NCBI GenBank assembly: GCA_916700875.1
Contig: CAKAKS010000060.1
Coordinates: 30,228,120-30,292,119, forward strand
Length of the DNA stretch: 64,000 bases
Source of the DNA: Sebastes aleutianus
Lineage: Eukaryota > Chordata > Actinopteri > Perciformes > Sebastidae
Direction: 5' to 3'
A model generated the notes under the pieces. It was not told the origin of the DNA. It made no database searches and saw nothing but the letters and a program-made list of their open reading frames with translations. A program made the translations under genes and the position numbers. This document shows positions 11,718-24,365 of this stretch, one piece after another (position 1 is the stretch's first letter; each line of letters starts with the position of its first letter).

Positions 11718-12375
11718 TAGGGCTGTCAAAGTTAACGCGATAATAATGCGTTAACGCAAATTCATTTTAACGCCGCTAATTTATGTAACGCATTAACGCA
11801 ACTTGCAATTTTTAGGTTGCAGCGGGCTCAGAGAGTGAAGATACTGGTATCATATGAAACTAGGAAACCTAAGGAATCCATCGGTACCAACCATACCATA
11901 CCAGCTTGTCACGTAGGAGGCTAAATAACACAAACTTACAATAAATTTTGGCGAGGAAAAACTGGCATGGCCATTTTCAAAGGGGTCCCTTGACTACTGA
12001 CCTCCAGATATGTGAATGTAAATGGGTTCTATGGGTACCCACGAGTCTCCCCTTTACAGACATGCCCACTTTATGATAATAACGTGCAGTTTTGGGGCAA
12101 GTCATAGTCAAGTCAGCACACTGACACACTGACAGCTGTTGTTGCCTGTAGGGCTGCAGTTTGCCATATTATGATTTGAGCATATTTTTACCTGTGAGGG
12201 TTTCTTGACAATATTTATCATTGTTTTGTGTTGTTAATTGATTTCCAATAATAAATATATACATACAGTACATTTGCATAAAGCAAGCATATTTACCCAC
12301 TCCCATGTTGATAAGAGTATTAAATACTTGACACCTGAAATGTTACACACTGTTCCTTTAAGTCCTGGTGCGATT
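11718..12375. mobile_element. hAT-like MITE, 'TAGGGCTGTCAA' family, copy 2 (right end lost)
   Basis: It begins TAGGGCTGTCAAAGTTAACGCG and follows copy 1 through the GGCGAGGAAAAACTG, GGGGTCCCTTGAC and CCCACTCCCATGTTGATAAG landmarks. The terminal GACAGCCCTA is missing: after GGTGCGATTAAG at about 12375 the match ends. Confidence 0.7.
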
Positions 12376-13640
12376 AAGATCTAATTTTCACAAGAGATCC
12401 TACTGCATAGAAATATGTACATAAAGTAAATATTTATAATACAAGATATCTAAAACACTAAAGATATACATTAAAATGTTTGCTAAAAAAAAGCACAAGT
12501 AATAGATTATAAGATACAAAATATCACTGAATAACTCAATGATTCCTAAAATGCCCAGGAGTAAAAAAAAATTCTATTTCCTTATGACATCGTCAAATTA
12601 AAAACACTCTCAATCTCAGTCTGAAAAGAGAAAACTGTGCTGAAGCAAAAGTTGGCAACTCTCGCCTTTCTGTTTCAGAACTGAGATGATGCAAAACTCA
12701 ACAAACAGGTTTTTACACTTCTCCTTATTGGCCACACTGTCTCTCCCCCCATTTCACTTTCTCACATGACTCTTTGTGCTCGAGACTGAATATTAAAATG
12801 TGTGGACTTTTCGTTTCACATGCCTGAAATGTCCAGCTTAGTTTTGTTTTCATTGGGAAGTGCTTTACGTATGGATCTCTTCCTCATTCAGTTTCCATTG
12901 TATTTAAATGACCGCTCTGTTTGTTGGCTCAGGCCGTAGAGAGGCTTTGAGTGAATTGTGTATCTTGGAAACATGTCAAGACTCAAGTGCTGCGACGCTG
13001 AATATTAACACTGTAGTTTTAAATGTGTGTGTGTGTGTGTGAAATCGGCGGTGAAATCGCACCTCTGTCTGACTGATTCATTCCAACATGCAAACACAAG
13101 CCGACCGCAAGATGCTGCAGAGTGATATCATCGTCATCATCATCATCATATGCACCCACATGACACACACACATACACACATACACACACAAAAACAAAC
13201 AAATACTGTAAGTACATTGCTTCTTTGCAGTTCTTCCTGCTCGCTCACCCACCACCTCTCGATTATTCATAAGACGATTCACAGAATCCGAGTGAAGTTT
13301 TATGGTATCCGGTGATCTCAGACTGTACTGTTAACCTCATACATGAGCAACATTGACACTCTTAGTCTTTAAAAAATAACCATGATAGGGTTTACAGATC
13401 CGTAAAGACATTAGTTCTCTCTATATGTCACAGTAAAATGGGAATGAGAACTAAATGTAACACAAAATGCATCTACAAACTACAATTTAGTTTCAAGAAG
13501 TTTTTCATCACCCCTCACGTTAAAAATAGAAGAACTCAACAGCAGTGTTGAGACTGTGTGGGCACATAGATGCTCATCATTCAAGCATTTTTTGGTCATG
13601 TGAAAAGATTGCCAAATTTTAGGAGAGTGTATCTTTAACC
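12376..13640. other. Gene-poor DNA
   Basis: No gene is recognised. It includes a (GT)n run at 13024-13041 and an (ATC)n/(AC)n stretch at 13128-13190. Open frames here are simple-repeat artefacts. Confidence 0.5.
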
Positions 13641-14440
13641 CTTTTAGGAGATATTTTAGGTTATGAATTTCCTAAGGACAGTAGGATGTTGTATCTTGAG
13701 ATTGACAACAGATGAAGATGTGTTAAGAAGTCCTCTCTGCCAGCTAGTCCTGAAGCTCTACCCCCCAACACCAGGGCTTCAGGACAGACACCAAACAATC
13801 TGGCCCAACCAAATCATCTCAAAACAAAAAGAAAATTATATCAAATATTGGAACGAAACCACCGAATCACAAAGTAAACTAGAATTCTATTTGACCCTAA
13901 ACAGAGAGTACACGGTGGGAGAGTACCTGACCACCGTGACTGATAGTAAACTCAGAAAAACGTTGACAATGTACAGACTGAGTGGACACAGCCTGGCCAT
14001 AGAAACAGGCCGTCACAGGCAGAACAGACGACCCAGGGAGGCTATGATGTGTTCACATTGTCATACAAGAGAGGTGGAGACAGAATCTCACTTCTTACTG
14101 TGCTGTGAAAAATACAAGGATGTGAGAGATGTTTTCTGTGAAAAAATAAATAACATATATCCTGAGTTTTCAGAAAATACCATACTTATGTGGGGAGAAA
14201 AATCAATGTGCAATATTAGCTGCAAAATATGTTGACTGTTGCCGTACAATAAGAGGTGCTTCAAGCTCCAAACATGTTTCTGATTGACTACATCTGTAAA
14301 ATAATGTATATTTAAAATGTATTTGGTATATTGTGATTGTGATTATTTTGTGATTATTTTTTGTGAAATTTAATTATTCATTAATATGATAATGTAACCT
14401 GAACATTCATGTCAATAAAGCTTATTTGAATTTGAATTAA
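13641..14440 (+). mobile_element. 3' end of a non-LTR retrotransposon (LINE), decayed
   Basis: An open frame at 13663-14235 encodes a C-terminal piece of a retrotransposon polyprotein. It has KLRKTLTMYRLSGHSLAIE, followed by a zinc-knuckle-like CSHCHTREVETESHFLLCC (C-x2-C...H...C) and KYKDVRDVF. The reverse-transcriptase and endonuclease domains are absent (5' truncation). The 3' tail has AATAAAGC and ends in TTTGAA repeats near 14425-14437, a typical LINE terminus. Recognised from its recurrence in fish genomes; the clade is not settled. Confidence 0.65.
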
Positions 14441-15784
14441 AGAAGTGATCAGATAACCACCTCATTCAATAATGTAATTTCTATCCTGCTGTACGATCTG
14501 TTGAACCTCTCCAAGCAGACAAAAACACACACTTTCCCAGTCAGAGGTCATCTGTAATATGTAACTCACAAACTCCCACTGGATTCCTCCAAGAGACAAA
14601 TACCTCTTTTCATGGAGCCGGGGGAATATAGAACTGGTAACCAAACCTCACCCAGTTTGAGCCGTCATATCTGGGTGCCCTTTCCCTTTCCCCCGTGTGC
14701 CTGAATCATTATCAGTCCTCCCCCTAATCGTATGGTGACATATCCCCCACATGTAACTCTCCCTGCGTTATCTAGAACACTTTGAAAAAATCCCTCTTTT
14801 GTTCTTTGCCGATTTTGCTCTTGGATTGCATCATGAAATCCCAGGATTGTGCGGTCATCACGCCGTGGAGCTCAGACAAAGATTACATCAGGGCTGGGAG
14901 GAAAGAAGGGCGGAAGGAAGGAAGGTAGGGGGAGGGCAAGGAGGGAGGAAGTGGAGCAAGGAAGCTGTTGTGGGCGAACAAGACGGCGGCGTTTATGCCC
15001 CGAGTTTCATTTTCAGATCAGGTTTGGTGACTCAATTACAGGTGCCAGTTTTTGAATAAACAAAAAAGATCCACATCAAAAAGGTTTTGGTTTCCTTCTC
15101 AACATTCCCTCTTCGGTGTTGCCGTGTGTGGGCTCAGGTGGAGCTGTTGATGTGTAAGGGAATAAACAAATCTGGGCCAAAATGAGGTTTTCACCACGAA
15201 TGCAAGGTGGCTTCCGCTGCCACAAGACTGTATAGTCTGGCGGCCTACCAACCTCCGCTACTACGCCTCCATGAAGTTACGCTTCACCTACTGTTTAGGT
15301 GCTTTACCTCGTTGTTTTCCTCCTGTATGTGTCAGGTGCTTATTTAAAAGTCAATTTGATTATTATCTGAATCTGGGATTTTACATTTTCTATTCTCCAT
15401 AACCATGAAATTGATTGATTCAAATGTATTTGTTGGGTTTCGATAAGTATATTAAAGGTTAGAAAAGATTAGGAAGTTCCAATGTGCGTGTGAGCATTTG
15501 TTATTAAATGTAAAATATGTTTTAAATGTTATGTATGTGTGGAGGATGGAGCTTGATGAGGCCACTACTTTCAGTCCTTGGAGGTTAATTAGTTTGTTTT
15601 AAAGCTGAACTTCTACTTCAGTTGTGTTGTGAAGTTTCAGTGGCAGAATTTGCACTAATTTAGGATCAAAATGTACCCTAATTAAAATACATAGGAATTT
15701 GTCTTGGTGGAATTAATGCTTGCCACAGTAAAGGCCTATTTGTGATACATCAATAACCAGAAATAGATCCATTGTATTTTTTAA
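14441..15784. other. Gene-poor intergenic DNA
   Basis: No gene is recognised. A purine-rich (GGAAG)-type stretch lies at 14895-14965, and the rest shows no clear repeat boundaries. Confidence 0.45.
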
Positions 15785-16509
15785 AGGTCCCATATTGTAA
15801 AAAATTAGATTTTCATGTCTTTTATATTATAAAGCAGGTTTAAGTGCTATAAAAAATACTGTTAAACTATCAAAATGCTAAATATACAGAGAAACACACA
15901 CAGCTCGTATTCAGAAATTGTGCGTTTGAAACAAGCCGTTAGGATTTCTGTCCATTTGTGATGTCACAAATATACAATATTTAGACCATTACACGGTTTT
16001 AAACATAAACATTCTAAATGTGTCTCAGTTTATTTCCTGTTGAAGTGTATGTAAATAATATCAGCTGAGAGGAAGTAAACATGGACCCAAGCTGTTGCCT
16101 AGCAACGCAATTTCATTGCTATTCCGTTGAAATAAGATATAATAAGATATTCCTTTATTAGTCACACAGTGGGGAAATTTGCAGTGTACATCAGCAAAGG
16201 GGATAGTGCAAAAAACAAGATGCATCAGCTAACACAGTAAAAAAAAGAGCTAAACAAAGTGTAAGAAAATATGAACCATTTAAATAGAAGGAAGTATAAA
16301 GATAGGAGCAGTATATACAGTATTGACAATAAACAGACTATTAACAAAAATGAACTAAAACGGAGCGTTTCAGACAGAGGGTAAATACAGGCATATTCAG
16401 ACAGACAGCATGAGGAAAATAAAGTGTTTTTTGAACATTACAGCATGTAAACATGTTCTAGTAGAAACACAAAATACAAGAACCTGAAAATGAGCATGAT
16501 ATGGGACCT
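15785..16509 (+). mobile_element. TTAA-flanked MITE, 'AGGTCCCATATTG' family, copy 1, with a nested insertion
   Basis: Flanked by TTAA at 15781-15784 and 16510-16513. The left end AGGTCCCATATTGTAAAA is complementary to the right end GATATGGGACCT. Compared with copy 2 at 18432-18921, this copy has ~235 extra bases at about 16128-16365. These match, in reverse, the LINE tail at 42395-42525 (shared AGATATTCCTTTATTAG, GGGGAAATTTGCAGTGTACA, AACAAGATGCATCAGC). Confidence 0.75.
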
Positions 16510-16899
16510 TTAAAGGAGAATTCTGGTTTATTACAATTTGGGCCTTATCTTTATAGTTTGTTTTTTTAGGCTATTATTTCTTATCGTTAATAATATTTAA
16601 CAAGTGAATTTCTGAGGTCAGGGAACATGGAAACATCTCTTCAAAGAAGTCAGATGGGGGAAAAGAAGTTCAAGAAATCAGACAATCATACAGGTTTATA
16701 AAAAATGCAGGATATAGTCAGACTTATCTGGAAATTAAGGTGAATGATAAAATCATGACCCAGCTGATATATCTCATTAATGAAAGACCTAGAAGCAGAG
16801 TCAATCGGGAGCTGTCTGTGTTTCTGTATATTTTCACTTTAAAGTTGGTTTCAAACACTTGATTGTAATGTGTTTTGTATTATATTATGCTATGTGTTT

Positions 16900-17038
16900 A
16901 TTTTGCATTTGTTTTATGTTGTGGCGTCTGAAACTTTAATGTAAGTTTAAATGCTGCTGTCTTGGCCAGGTCGCTCTTGCAAAAGAGATTCTTAATCTCA
17001 ATGAGTACTACCTGGTTAAATAAAAAAATAAATAAGAA
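16900..17038 (+). mobile_element. LINE 3' tail (L2-like)
   Basis: Contains CTTGGCCAGGTCGCTCTTGC, AAAAGAGATTCTTAATCTCA and ends CCTGGTTAAATAAA, the common 3' end of an abundant fish L2-type LINE. 5'-truncated; upstream limits are uncertain. Confidence 0.65.
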
Positions 17039-17297
17039 ATATATCCATCACAGACTGACTTCCTGCCTCCACTTTTACAGTGTTTGCTGTAGTTGTGCAC
17101 ACACACAGTTTTTCCGTGCAATGAGGGATTCATATCTAGATATAGATTAATAACCTGATTAATCTGTTGACTTGTTTGTCTGATTATTTTTCCCTGTTAG
17201 ACTTAGTGTGATGTGATATCACCTACTCCAGGGGTCTAGTGGGAGCCACTGGAGAGGAGTAAATGAATAACTGTTTTTTGAAGGTCTATGGTACGAC

Positions 17298-17553
17298 GGT
17301 ACGACAGAGTATTAGGGCCACATTGAGGAAAAAAAATAAATGTGAGATTTTCGAGAATAAAGTCATAATACTATAAAATAATAATAAAAAATTCTCGTAA
17401 AGTTATGACTTTAATCTTGTGATATTAAGACTTTTTTCTCATAAAGTTATGACTTTAATCACGTAATATTACGACTTTTTCTCGCTATATTTTGACTTTA
17501 TTCTGTAAATCTCAGATGTTTTTTCCCTGTGTGGTCCTAATACTCCGTAGTAC
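17298..17553. mobile_element. Small palindromic MITE
   Basis: The ends are inverted: GAGTATTAGGGCCACA and TGTGTGGTCCTAATACTC. The interior is built of GAATAAAGTCATAATA / AAAGTTATGACTTTAAT blocks that also pair with each other. No coding capacity. Confidence 0.7.
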
Positions 17554-18309
17554 ATTGTCTCTTTGGCCCTCACTGCATTAGACTTATATTCTATATACTT
17601 AGACTATAAACTGTGTTACCTTCATCACAATGCTCAAATGTTTTGTGGCTTTTTTTTTAATTTTGCCTAAAATTATTATTTTGGCCAGTCACTTGGGGCA
17701 ATGCAACAAGATGTAGTGTAAACAACAACTGTGATATATAATTTAGAAATTGATGTGGGCAACTTTTTAGCAACAGCTGCCTCTTTAGCTACACATCCTA
17801 CAGACATGGACCAACATTAGCATCCATTTGGACTCGTGTTTCTGTCCACCTGAGGCAGGTAAGTCCGACATTCACTCTCTTTTTTAGCTCAAATGGGTTA
17901 TGGGTTGAGGGGTTAGCAACGGTTAGCCAGCTAGTTAGCCCATTTCACAATAATATATATGATGTTACATTATTGTATTATAATTGTAACCTTTATTATG
18001 GAATGGACTGTTAGTTAGTGAAACACCTCAAGCTGGACTTCCTTCCTGTTAGCGAATACAAGGGAGTACTGAGCTTTTATTGTGAAGGGAAAGCGGAAGT
18101 GTAATGTGTGTATGTGTTGAAACATGTGACATAATGATTGATTCATTAATGTGTTCATCACCTTAATGTTGCAGCTGGTAAAAGTGCTCATTTTAACTAC
18201 TTTATGCTATGACATACTACTTAATAATACACCGCAGTTTATTAGTTTATTTTTATTTAGTATTAAGAATCTGAATCTGCACATAGCTAGTAACTAATAT
18301 TGTCAAATA
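17554..18309. other. Gene-poor intergenic DNA
   Basis: Nothing identifiable beyond A/T-rich sequence and a short GTTAGCCAGCTAGTTAGC stretch near 17910-17940. Confidence 0.4.
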
Positions 18310-18962
18310 AATAATTGAACTAAAAAAGTACAACATTTCCCTCTGAGATGTAGTGGAGTAGAAGTGGGCTATTAAGTTACATAAAATAGAAATACTAAAG
18401 TAAAGTACAAGTACCCTAAAATTGTACTTAAAAGGCCCCATATCGTGCTCAATTTCAGGTTCATACTTGTATCTTGTGTTTCTACTAGAACATGTTTACA
18501 TGCTGTAATGTTTAAAAAAACATAATTTTTCTCATACTGTCTGCCCTCTGTCTGAAACGCTCCGTTTTAGTGCATTTCAACGGAATTGCAACGGAATTGC
18601 GTTGCTAGGCAACAGCTTGGGTCCATGTTTACTTCCTGTCAGCTGATGTTATTTACATACACTGCAACAGGAAATACACTGGGACACATTTAGAATGTTT
18701 ATGTTTAAAACCGTGTAATGATCTATATATTTTATATTTGTGACATCACAAATGGACAGAAATCCTAACGGCTTGTTTCAAACACACAATTACTGAATAC
18801 ACGCTGTGTGTATTTCTCTGTATATTGAGCGTTTTGATAGTTTAACAGTATTTATATAGCACTTAAACCTGCTTTATAATATAAAAGACATGAAAATCTC
18901 ACTTTTTACAATATTGGACCTTTAAGTACAGTACTTGAGTAGCTTACAGTCCACCACCGCTA
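18310..18962. mobile_element. 'TGGTGGAA' family MITE interrupted by a TTAA MITE
   Basis: The left part (to 18431, ...AAAGTAAAGTACAAGTACCC) and the right part (18922-18962, AGTACAGTACTTGAGTAGC...TCCACCACC) belong to the same family as 3655-4272. The 490-bp element between them is annotated separately. Confidence 0.55.
18432..18921 (-). mobile_element. TTAA-flanked MITE, 'AGGTCCCATATTG' family, copy 2 (uninterrupted)
   Basis: Flanked by TTAA at 18428-18431 and 18922-18925. It is the opposite orientation of copy 1 and carries the same landmarks (CTAGAACATGTTTACATGCTG, GGGTCCATGTTTACTTCCTG, GACATCACAAATGGACAG) without the nested LINE tail. Confidence 0.75.
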
Positions 18963-21258
18963 GAGCACAACATTATTTACCAGAGCACAAGATTTAGTCT
19001 CTTAATTTTGCTTTCAAAGTGCACCAGATTGATGCATTTAACTTTAAAATGTACAACATTTTCTTCCAGGGTAGCATGCCCCTGGACCCGCGAGGTCAGG
19101 ATGATGGTACCACCTATGCCTCATTTTGAGCCAGGAAAAACCCTAAAAAAGAGCAATAGACATCTTTATTCTAATGGTCAAAATTGTCAAAACCAGTAGG
19201 AACATGACAAAGCACAGATAGCAGATATTGTAGACAAATTCGGACTTCAAACACCAATATAATCTGTTTTGGCTGCGTGAGACAGATTCAGTTACTGTAA
19301 ATTTAGTCACAGTCCATGTGACTAAGAGACATTTGCAGTTTACTCTCTCTGACCTTTGAGGATGCGCAAAGCATGCAAACACTTTCTCAGTTTCACATAT
19401 ACTGTCTGGCTTTTTAGCAGAAGTTGGTGGTAAAGTGCCTTGCTAAAGGACATCCCAACCAACAGTAATTTTTTAGGGGAGGCAGAGAGCAATGTTTTGA
19501 GATTTACCCTGTGTACGGGGATTTAAATGTCGCATTCCAGTCCTAGGTCCACTTCTCTAATCTTTAGGGCATAGATTCCTGCATTTCATAAATGTGTTTG
19601 TCAGGCGATTCCTCCTACGCTTGTTGATCTTTGTGGCCAGAAAGTTTGAACTTTGTTGCAGCAAAGTTTGTTGATTTATTTTGCTTTTGCAATACACATT
19701 TCTTCCTCCTTCATCTGGAAACTCCAAAAATTACAGCTTGATTCTAAAATGAAGAGAATCTTTCATTTTTTAAACACATTTCCCCACTATAGTCCAACTG
19801 TTAGTATTTGATCTCAGACAGTTAAGACTATCACATGATGGACACTTGGTTCAGCATGAGCATGCACATGTGACTAAAGCTACTTTTAAACAAGCCAAAA
19901 AATATATACAGAAAAAAAACGCACTGTAATACAGGAAGTACACCCTGTCATCATGACTTAAAGTCAGATGATTGACATTTGGGAATATCGTGACTGACAC
20001 AGGATGTGATGTTTTCCCCCTTCTTTTGTAGTATTGCATGCAATACAAAGACAAAATTACACATAATAAAAACAGCCAATTCAAGCTAATATCATCTAAT
20101 GGTGGCATGCGTGAGGCAGGAAGTGTGAGGCACATATAAGGAAGCGGCATTTTTCAGCATTTACATTCACACACAATATCTATCTTAACTTTTAATACCA
20201 TTACCTGTATATACACTTGATGAGATGGCTTGATGCAAATATTTTAATCACAATAGTGACTTGAATGTAGCTGTGAATGTATTGCAATATATCGCAATAT
20301 ATTGAATCGTAACCCCATGATACGTATCGTATCGCCAGATTCTTGCCAATACACAGCATACATACCCTACCCGTCAGACATACTTTCAGATAGGGAACTG
20401 AAGCGGTTATGTCCATCTGCTCGCTTCGAAGCCACCAGACTCCTTTGGCAAAAAAAAACCCGGAGACTTTCTGAACATGCATAAAAGTAAACCAGCAGTA
20501 ATTGTAAAAATCCCTGGAAAAATGACTATAAAAACGCAGAAGAAACTATTAGAGGTATGAGATTATTTGATACACACCAAAGATGCCCTGCACATTAAGC
20601 ATAATGGTTCACAAAGGCTTAAAATGATTTTAATTAATTCTATTAGCGTTTGATTATGTTTTTATGTTGCCCTTTTTTTGACTGAACAAGAACATTTCTG
20701 TTTCTGTGTGAAACTCAAAATGTCATCACCTTTGCTAAGAAGCCGACACAAATGACAGGCCTGACAAACTACAAAGGCACAAGGGAACAAAGGAATAAGT
20801 GTTGTGGAGAATGTGTGAGGAAGTCGGCAGCCTAAGATACCTGTTGGAGGTGATGTCATGCTGCCTGCTTTCTCTAAATCCTGGTCTTAAAGTGGCCCAC
20901 ATGTCCACAGGTTGTGTGAACACTGATAAGGTGAAGGCCAAGCGTGGGCCTCACATAAAGGGAATGTTTTCAACGTCACCTAAAGTCAAGTCAGACCTGT
21001 TTAGAAAGTACTGACAACAAAGTGGGTGAATCACAAAGCAAGTAAAGTGTGAAATACAAAGCCAGAGAGTGTGTGTCCAAGGGTGCATTTGTGCATTTAT
21101 GAACTTATGTCTTTTTGAGGATTGCTTTTGACCGGAAGAGTGAAGACATCTTGGAAAGTGAGGACAGTTTGGATAGACATTAGGTTCAGGGTTTAGGATT
21201 GGGCTAGGTTTAGAATTAGAATTTAGAGAATGGCCTTTTAACCGGTTAGTTGCACGAC
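18963..21258. other. Gene-poor intergenic DNA
   Basis: No gene recognised. A degenerate SINE-like piece (AAGTGCCTTGCTAAAGGACA... at 19432-19580) and a CGATACGTATCG-rich repeat fragment at 20275-20350 are visible. Open frames here show no domain. Confidence 0.4.
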
Positions 21259-21790
21259 TCTGTAGATGGCAAGGTCAGCTGGTGAAATATCTCAACAACT
21301 ATTTAATGGATTAGCATGACATTTTGTACATACATTCATCATTTCCAGAGGATGAATCCTACAGACTTTGGTGATCCCCTAACTTTTCCTGCAGCGCCAC
21401 CATTTGGTTTATTTGTGGTTTTCAGTTGCATTTCTTGACAACAATGTGGTGGATTGCCATTAAATTTGGTCCAGACATTCATGTCCCCCTCAGGATGAAT
21501 TGTAATAACTTTGGTAATCCCTTAACCTTTCATAAAGCTTCATCATCAGGTCAGCATCTTCAATTTGTCCAACACTTGTGACTAAATACCTGTAAAACGA
21601 ATGAGATTCCCATCAGCCCCAGATGTACTTCCAGTTTGGTGCTAATCGGCAAATGTTAGCATGCTAATACGCTAAACTGAGATCATGGTAAACATCATAA
21701 ATGCCATACATCAGCATGGCTGTGTTCGAAAAACTCATGCCTTATAATGGTAGGAAACCCTGCTGTTTATTCTGGCATCATGTTGGCTAA
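21259..21790. repeat. Dispersed teleost repeat ('CTCAACAACTATTTAATGGATT' family)
   Basis: Contains two copies of the motif series 'lowest temperature-like' seen across fish genomes: TGACATTTTGTACATACATTC...GATGAATCCTACAGACTTTG and GGTCCAGACATTCATGTCCC...GGATGAATTGTAATAACTTT. It is followed by GCTAATACGCTAAACTGAG. No coding capacity. Confidence 0.5.
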
Positions 21791-23098
21791 AATGTTGGTG
21801 ACATTCTTATATACACAAACACGCATGTAAACACAGCGTCGTGGTCTGTAAAAATATTGAGGTCATGTCCATATATCGTACGATAAGTTTGATAACATAA
21901 AAATATTGAGGTCATGTCCACATATTGTCCAATAAGTCGATATAGTAATTATTGCAACAGGCCTAGCTGTGATTCATTTGGTGCTGAGACATATCAGCAG
22001 CTTGATTAGTGTACAGTTGAGGGAAAAATACACAATAACATTATCTGTGACTAAGTATTAGCTCTTATTGCAAGACCAAGCTGCCTACGCAAGGAGTCTT
22101 ATCACAGGGCGTTTTTAGTTCAAATATGTCTGTGGATGTGTCGTAAAGGGGAAGCAGTATGACTGATGTTGCACCAAATATGTAGCTTCCTGTTCTGCAC
22201 CTGCTGCTCAATGCAATGACTTATTAAAGTTGTACAGCGTCATGTACTGTACTGTGTAGAGTGTTAGCCTCAGGGCAATAAGATGAGCAACACTACGTTT
22301 TGTGTTGGCAGGGTTTTTTAACAATACTCTTGAGGTTTCTCAGGCATCTGTGGTGTCTTTATAGTTTGTGTAAAAATATTTTAATTGATCGATGACTTGA
22401 ATGCGTTGTGATCTGTGATCTGTGGAAATAATAGTGAGTGGGTGATAACACAGTACATGCAATCTTTCATGTCACCTCTTATTTGGGGAAAGGTGGCACC
22501 ACCGTGTGGTCAGCTGGAAGCTCAGTGCAAATAAAAAGGACACCGTGGCGAATAATACAATTTTTATTACTCTTTCATTTCCCTCACCTCCTTGAAACCA
22601 AACCCCAGCAATATAATATTCCATTTCATAAATTATACAAGAGCATAGCAGTGAAAATAAACATATTCATGCCCCAGACAGTCTAAGTTAACATTCATTT
22701 ACAATGCAGTTAATTTAAAATTTTACAACACCTCCAAATGCCACATGGTTTTAAGAGTCAGAACCAACTGGCATACTTAAATGTAGAGACTTTGCTAAGG
22801 TTGGACTGATACACTATGTTGTTTGGCTAATCTTGTCCAACGGTCGATGGAATATGAACAAGTGACCTTTTATCAAAGGGTTTCGTCAATAAAATCTTTG
22901 GTTAAAACTTTCCTCACCCTACCTGATGGAGCTTTCAGCATTTTAGTGTTCCATGATTTACTGCCCTGCAAACAATTTCATTCAATAATTGTTGATCCCT
23001 GAATTTCTGTGATTGTGACTACAAAATATCAGAAGAAAGTACAGGTGATGAACAGCCTTTGTTAAAACATAATATGATATATAATAAAATAATTTCAG
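21791..23098. other. Gene-poor intergenic DNA
   Basis: A short tandem duplication occurs at 21846-21955 (AAATATTGAGGTCATGTCCA twice, ~52 bases apart). No gene is recognised. Confidence 0.45.
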
Positions 23099-24277
23099 TA
23101 GGGGTGTAATGATACATTCATATGGATCAATGTATCGATTCAATGGTCAATGATCCGATATCATCAATGCAAAGTGAAAACAACGATACATATATATATA
23201 TATCATCTTTAAGATATATTTGAAATTCCCATGGCATGTCTGTGTTACCATTTCCGGCCAAGCGCAGCTCCTTCCTAAACATTCAAACTGTGCTTAAACA
23301 TGAGAAATGTAGCACTTTATAGTGAACAACAGGAGGTCTATTTACATTGTTTTCAGATTGTTTGTCATTTAAATGTCTGGAAAAGCCCGGTAATAAAATT
23401 GTCAAATCATAATTTTGTTGCTTTTTGTGAGCTGATATCCCCTGAATTGAATCGAATCGAAATCGTATCGTGGCAGACTGTGTGATATCAGCAAATATCT
23501 AGGGCTGTCAAAGATTTGTTTTAACGCCACTAATGTCTTTAACGCATTAACACAACTTGCAATTTTTAGGTTGCAGCGGGCTCAAAGCTTAAAGCTAGAG
23601 TGAAGATACTGACACCACATGAAACTACAAAAACCTAAGGAATCCATCAGTACCAACCATGTCATACTATCTTGTCGGGAAGGAGGCTAAGTAACGTTCC
23701 AAACTTTTGGCGAAGAAAAACTGGCCCTTTCAAAGGGGTCCCTTGACCTCTGACCTCAAGATATTTGAATGAAAATGGGTTCTATAGGTACCCACGAGTC
23801 TCCCCTTTACAGACATGCCCCCTTTATGATAATCATATGCAGTTCGGGGCAAGTCATAGTCAAGTCAGCACACTGACACACTGACAGCTGTTGTTGCCTG
23901 TTGGGCTTGAGTGCCATTTTATGATTTCAGCTATTTCAGCAATTTTTTATGCTAAATGCAGTACCTGGGAGGGTTTCTGGACAATGTTTGTCATTGTTTT
24001 GTGTTGTTAATTGAATTCCAAAAATAAATAAATACATACATTTGCAGAAAACAAGCAAATTTGCCCACTCCCATGTTGATAAGAGGATTAAATACTTGAC
24101 AAGTCTTCCTTTAAGGTCCATTTTGAACAGATAAAAAGTGATTAATCGCGATTAACTATGGACAATCATGTGATTAATCGCGATTAAATATTTGAATTGA
24201 TTGACAGATATTGTATCGTTGTAAAAAAGAATCAATATAATATTGTATCATGATGAAAGGTGTGATTTACACCCCTA
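23099..24277. mobile_element. hAT-like element (TAGGGGTGTAA ends) containing a nested hAT-like MITE
   Basis: The outer ends are TAGGGGTGTAATGATAC and GTGATTTACACCCCTA, inverted. The interior has CGATTCAATGG and GAATCGAATCGAAATCGTATC. At 23500-24207 a copy of the TAGGGCTGTCAA family is inserted; outer sequence resumes with ATATTGTATCGTTG. The right border lies only ~90 bp from the stop codon of the TNF-N gene. Confidence 0.7.
23500..24207. mobile_element. hAT-like MITE, 'TAGGGCTGTCAA' family, copy 3 (nested)
   Basis: Begins TAGGGCTGTCAAAGATTTG and ends ...TTGATTGACAG; the last CCCTA is lost. It shares all internal landmarks with the copies at 4302 and 11718. Confidence 0.7.
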
Positions 24278-24365
24278 ATTCTTAGTATAGGCCTACTAAT
24301 AACATACCAGTCCAACCCCAAATGATTCTCTCTTGTATAGTAACAAATCCTGGAGACCTGCAGTG

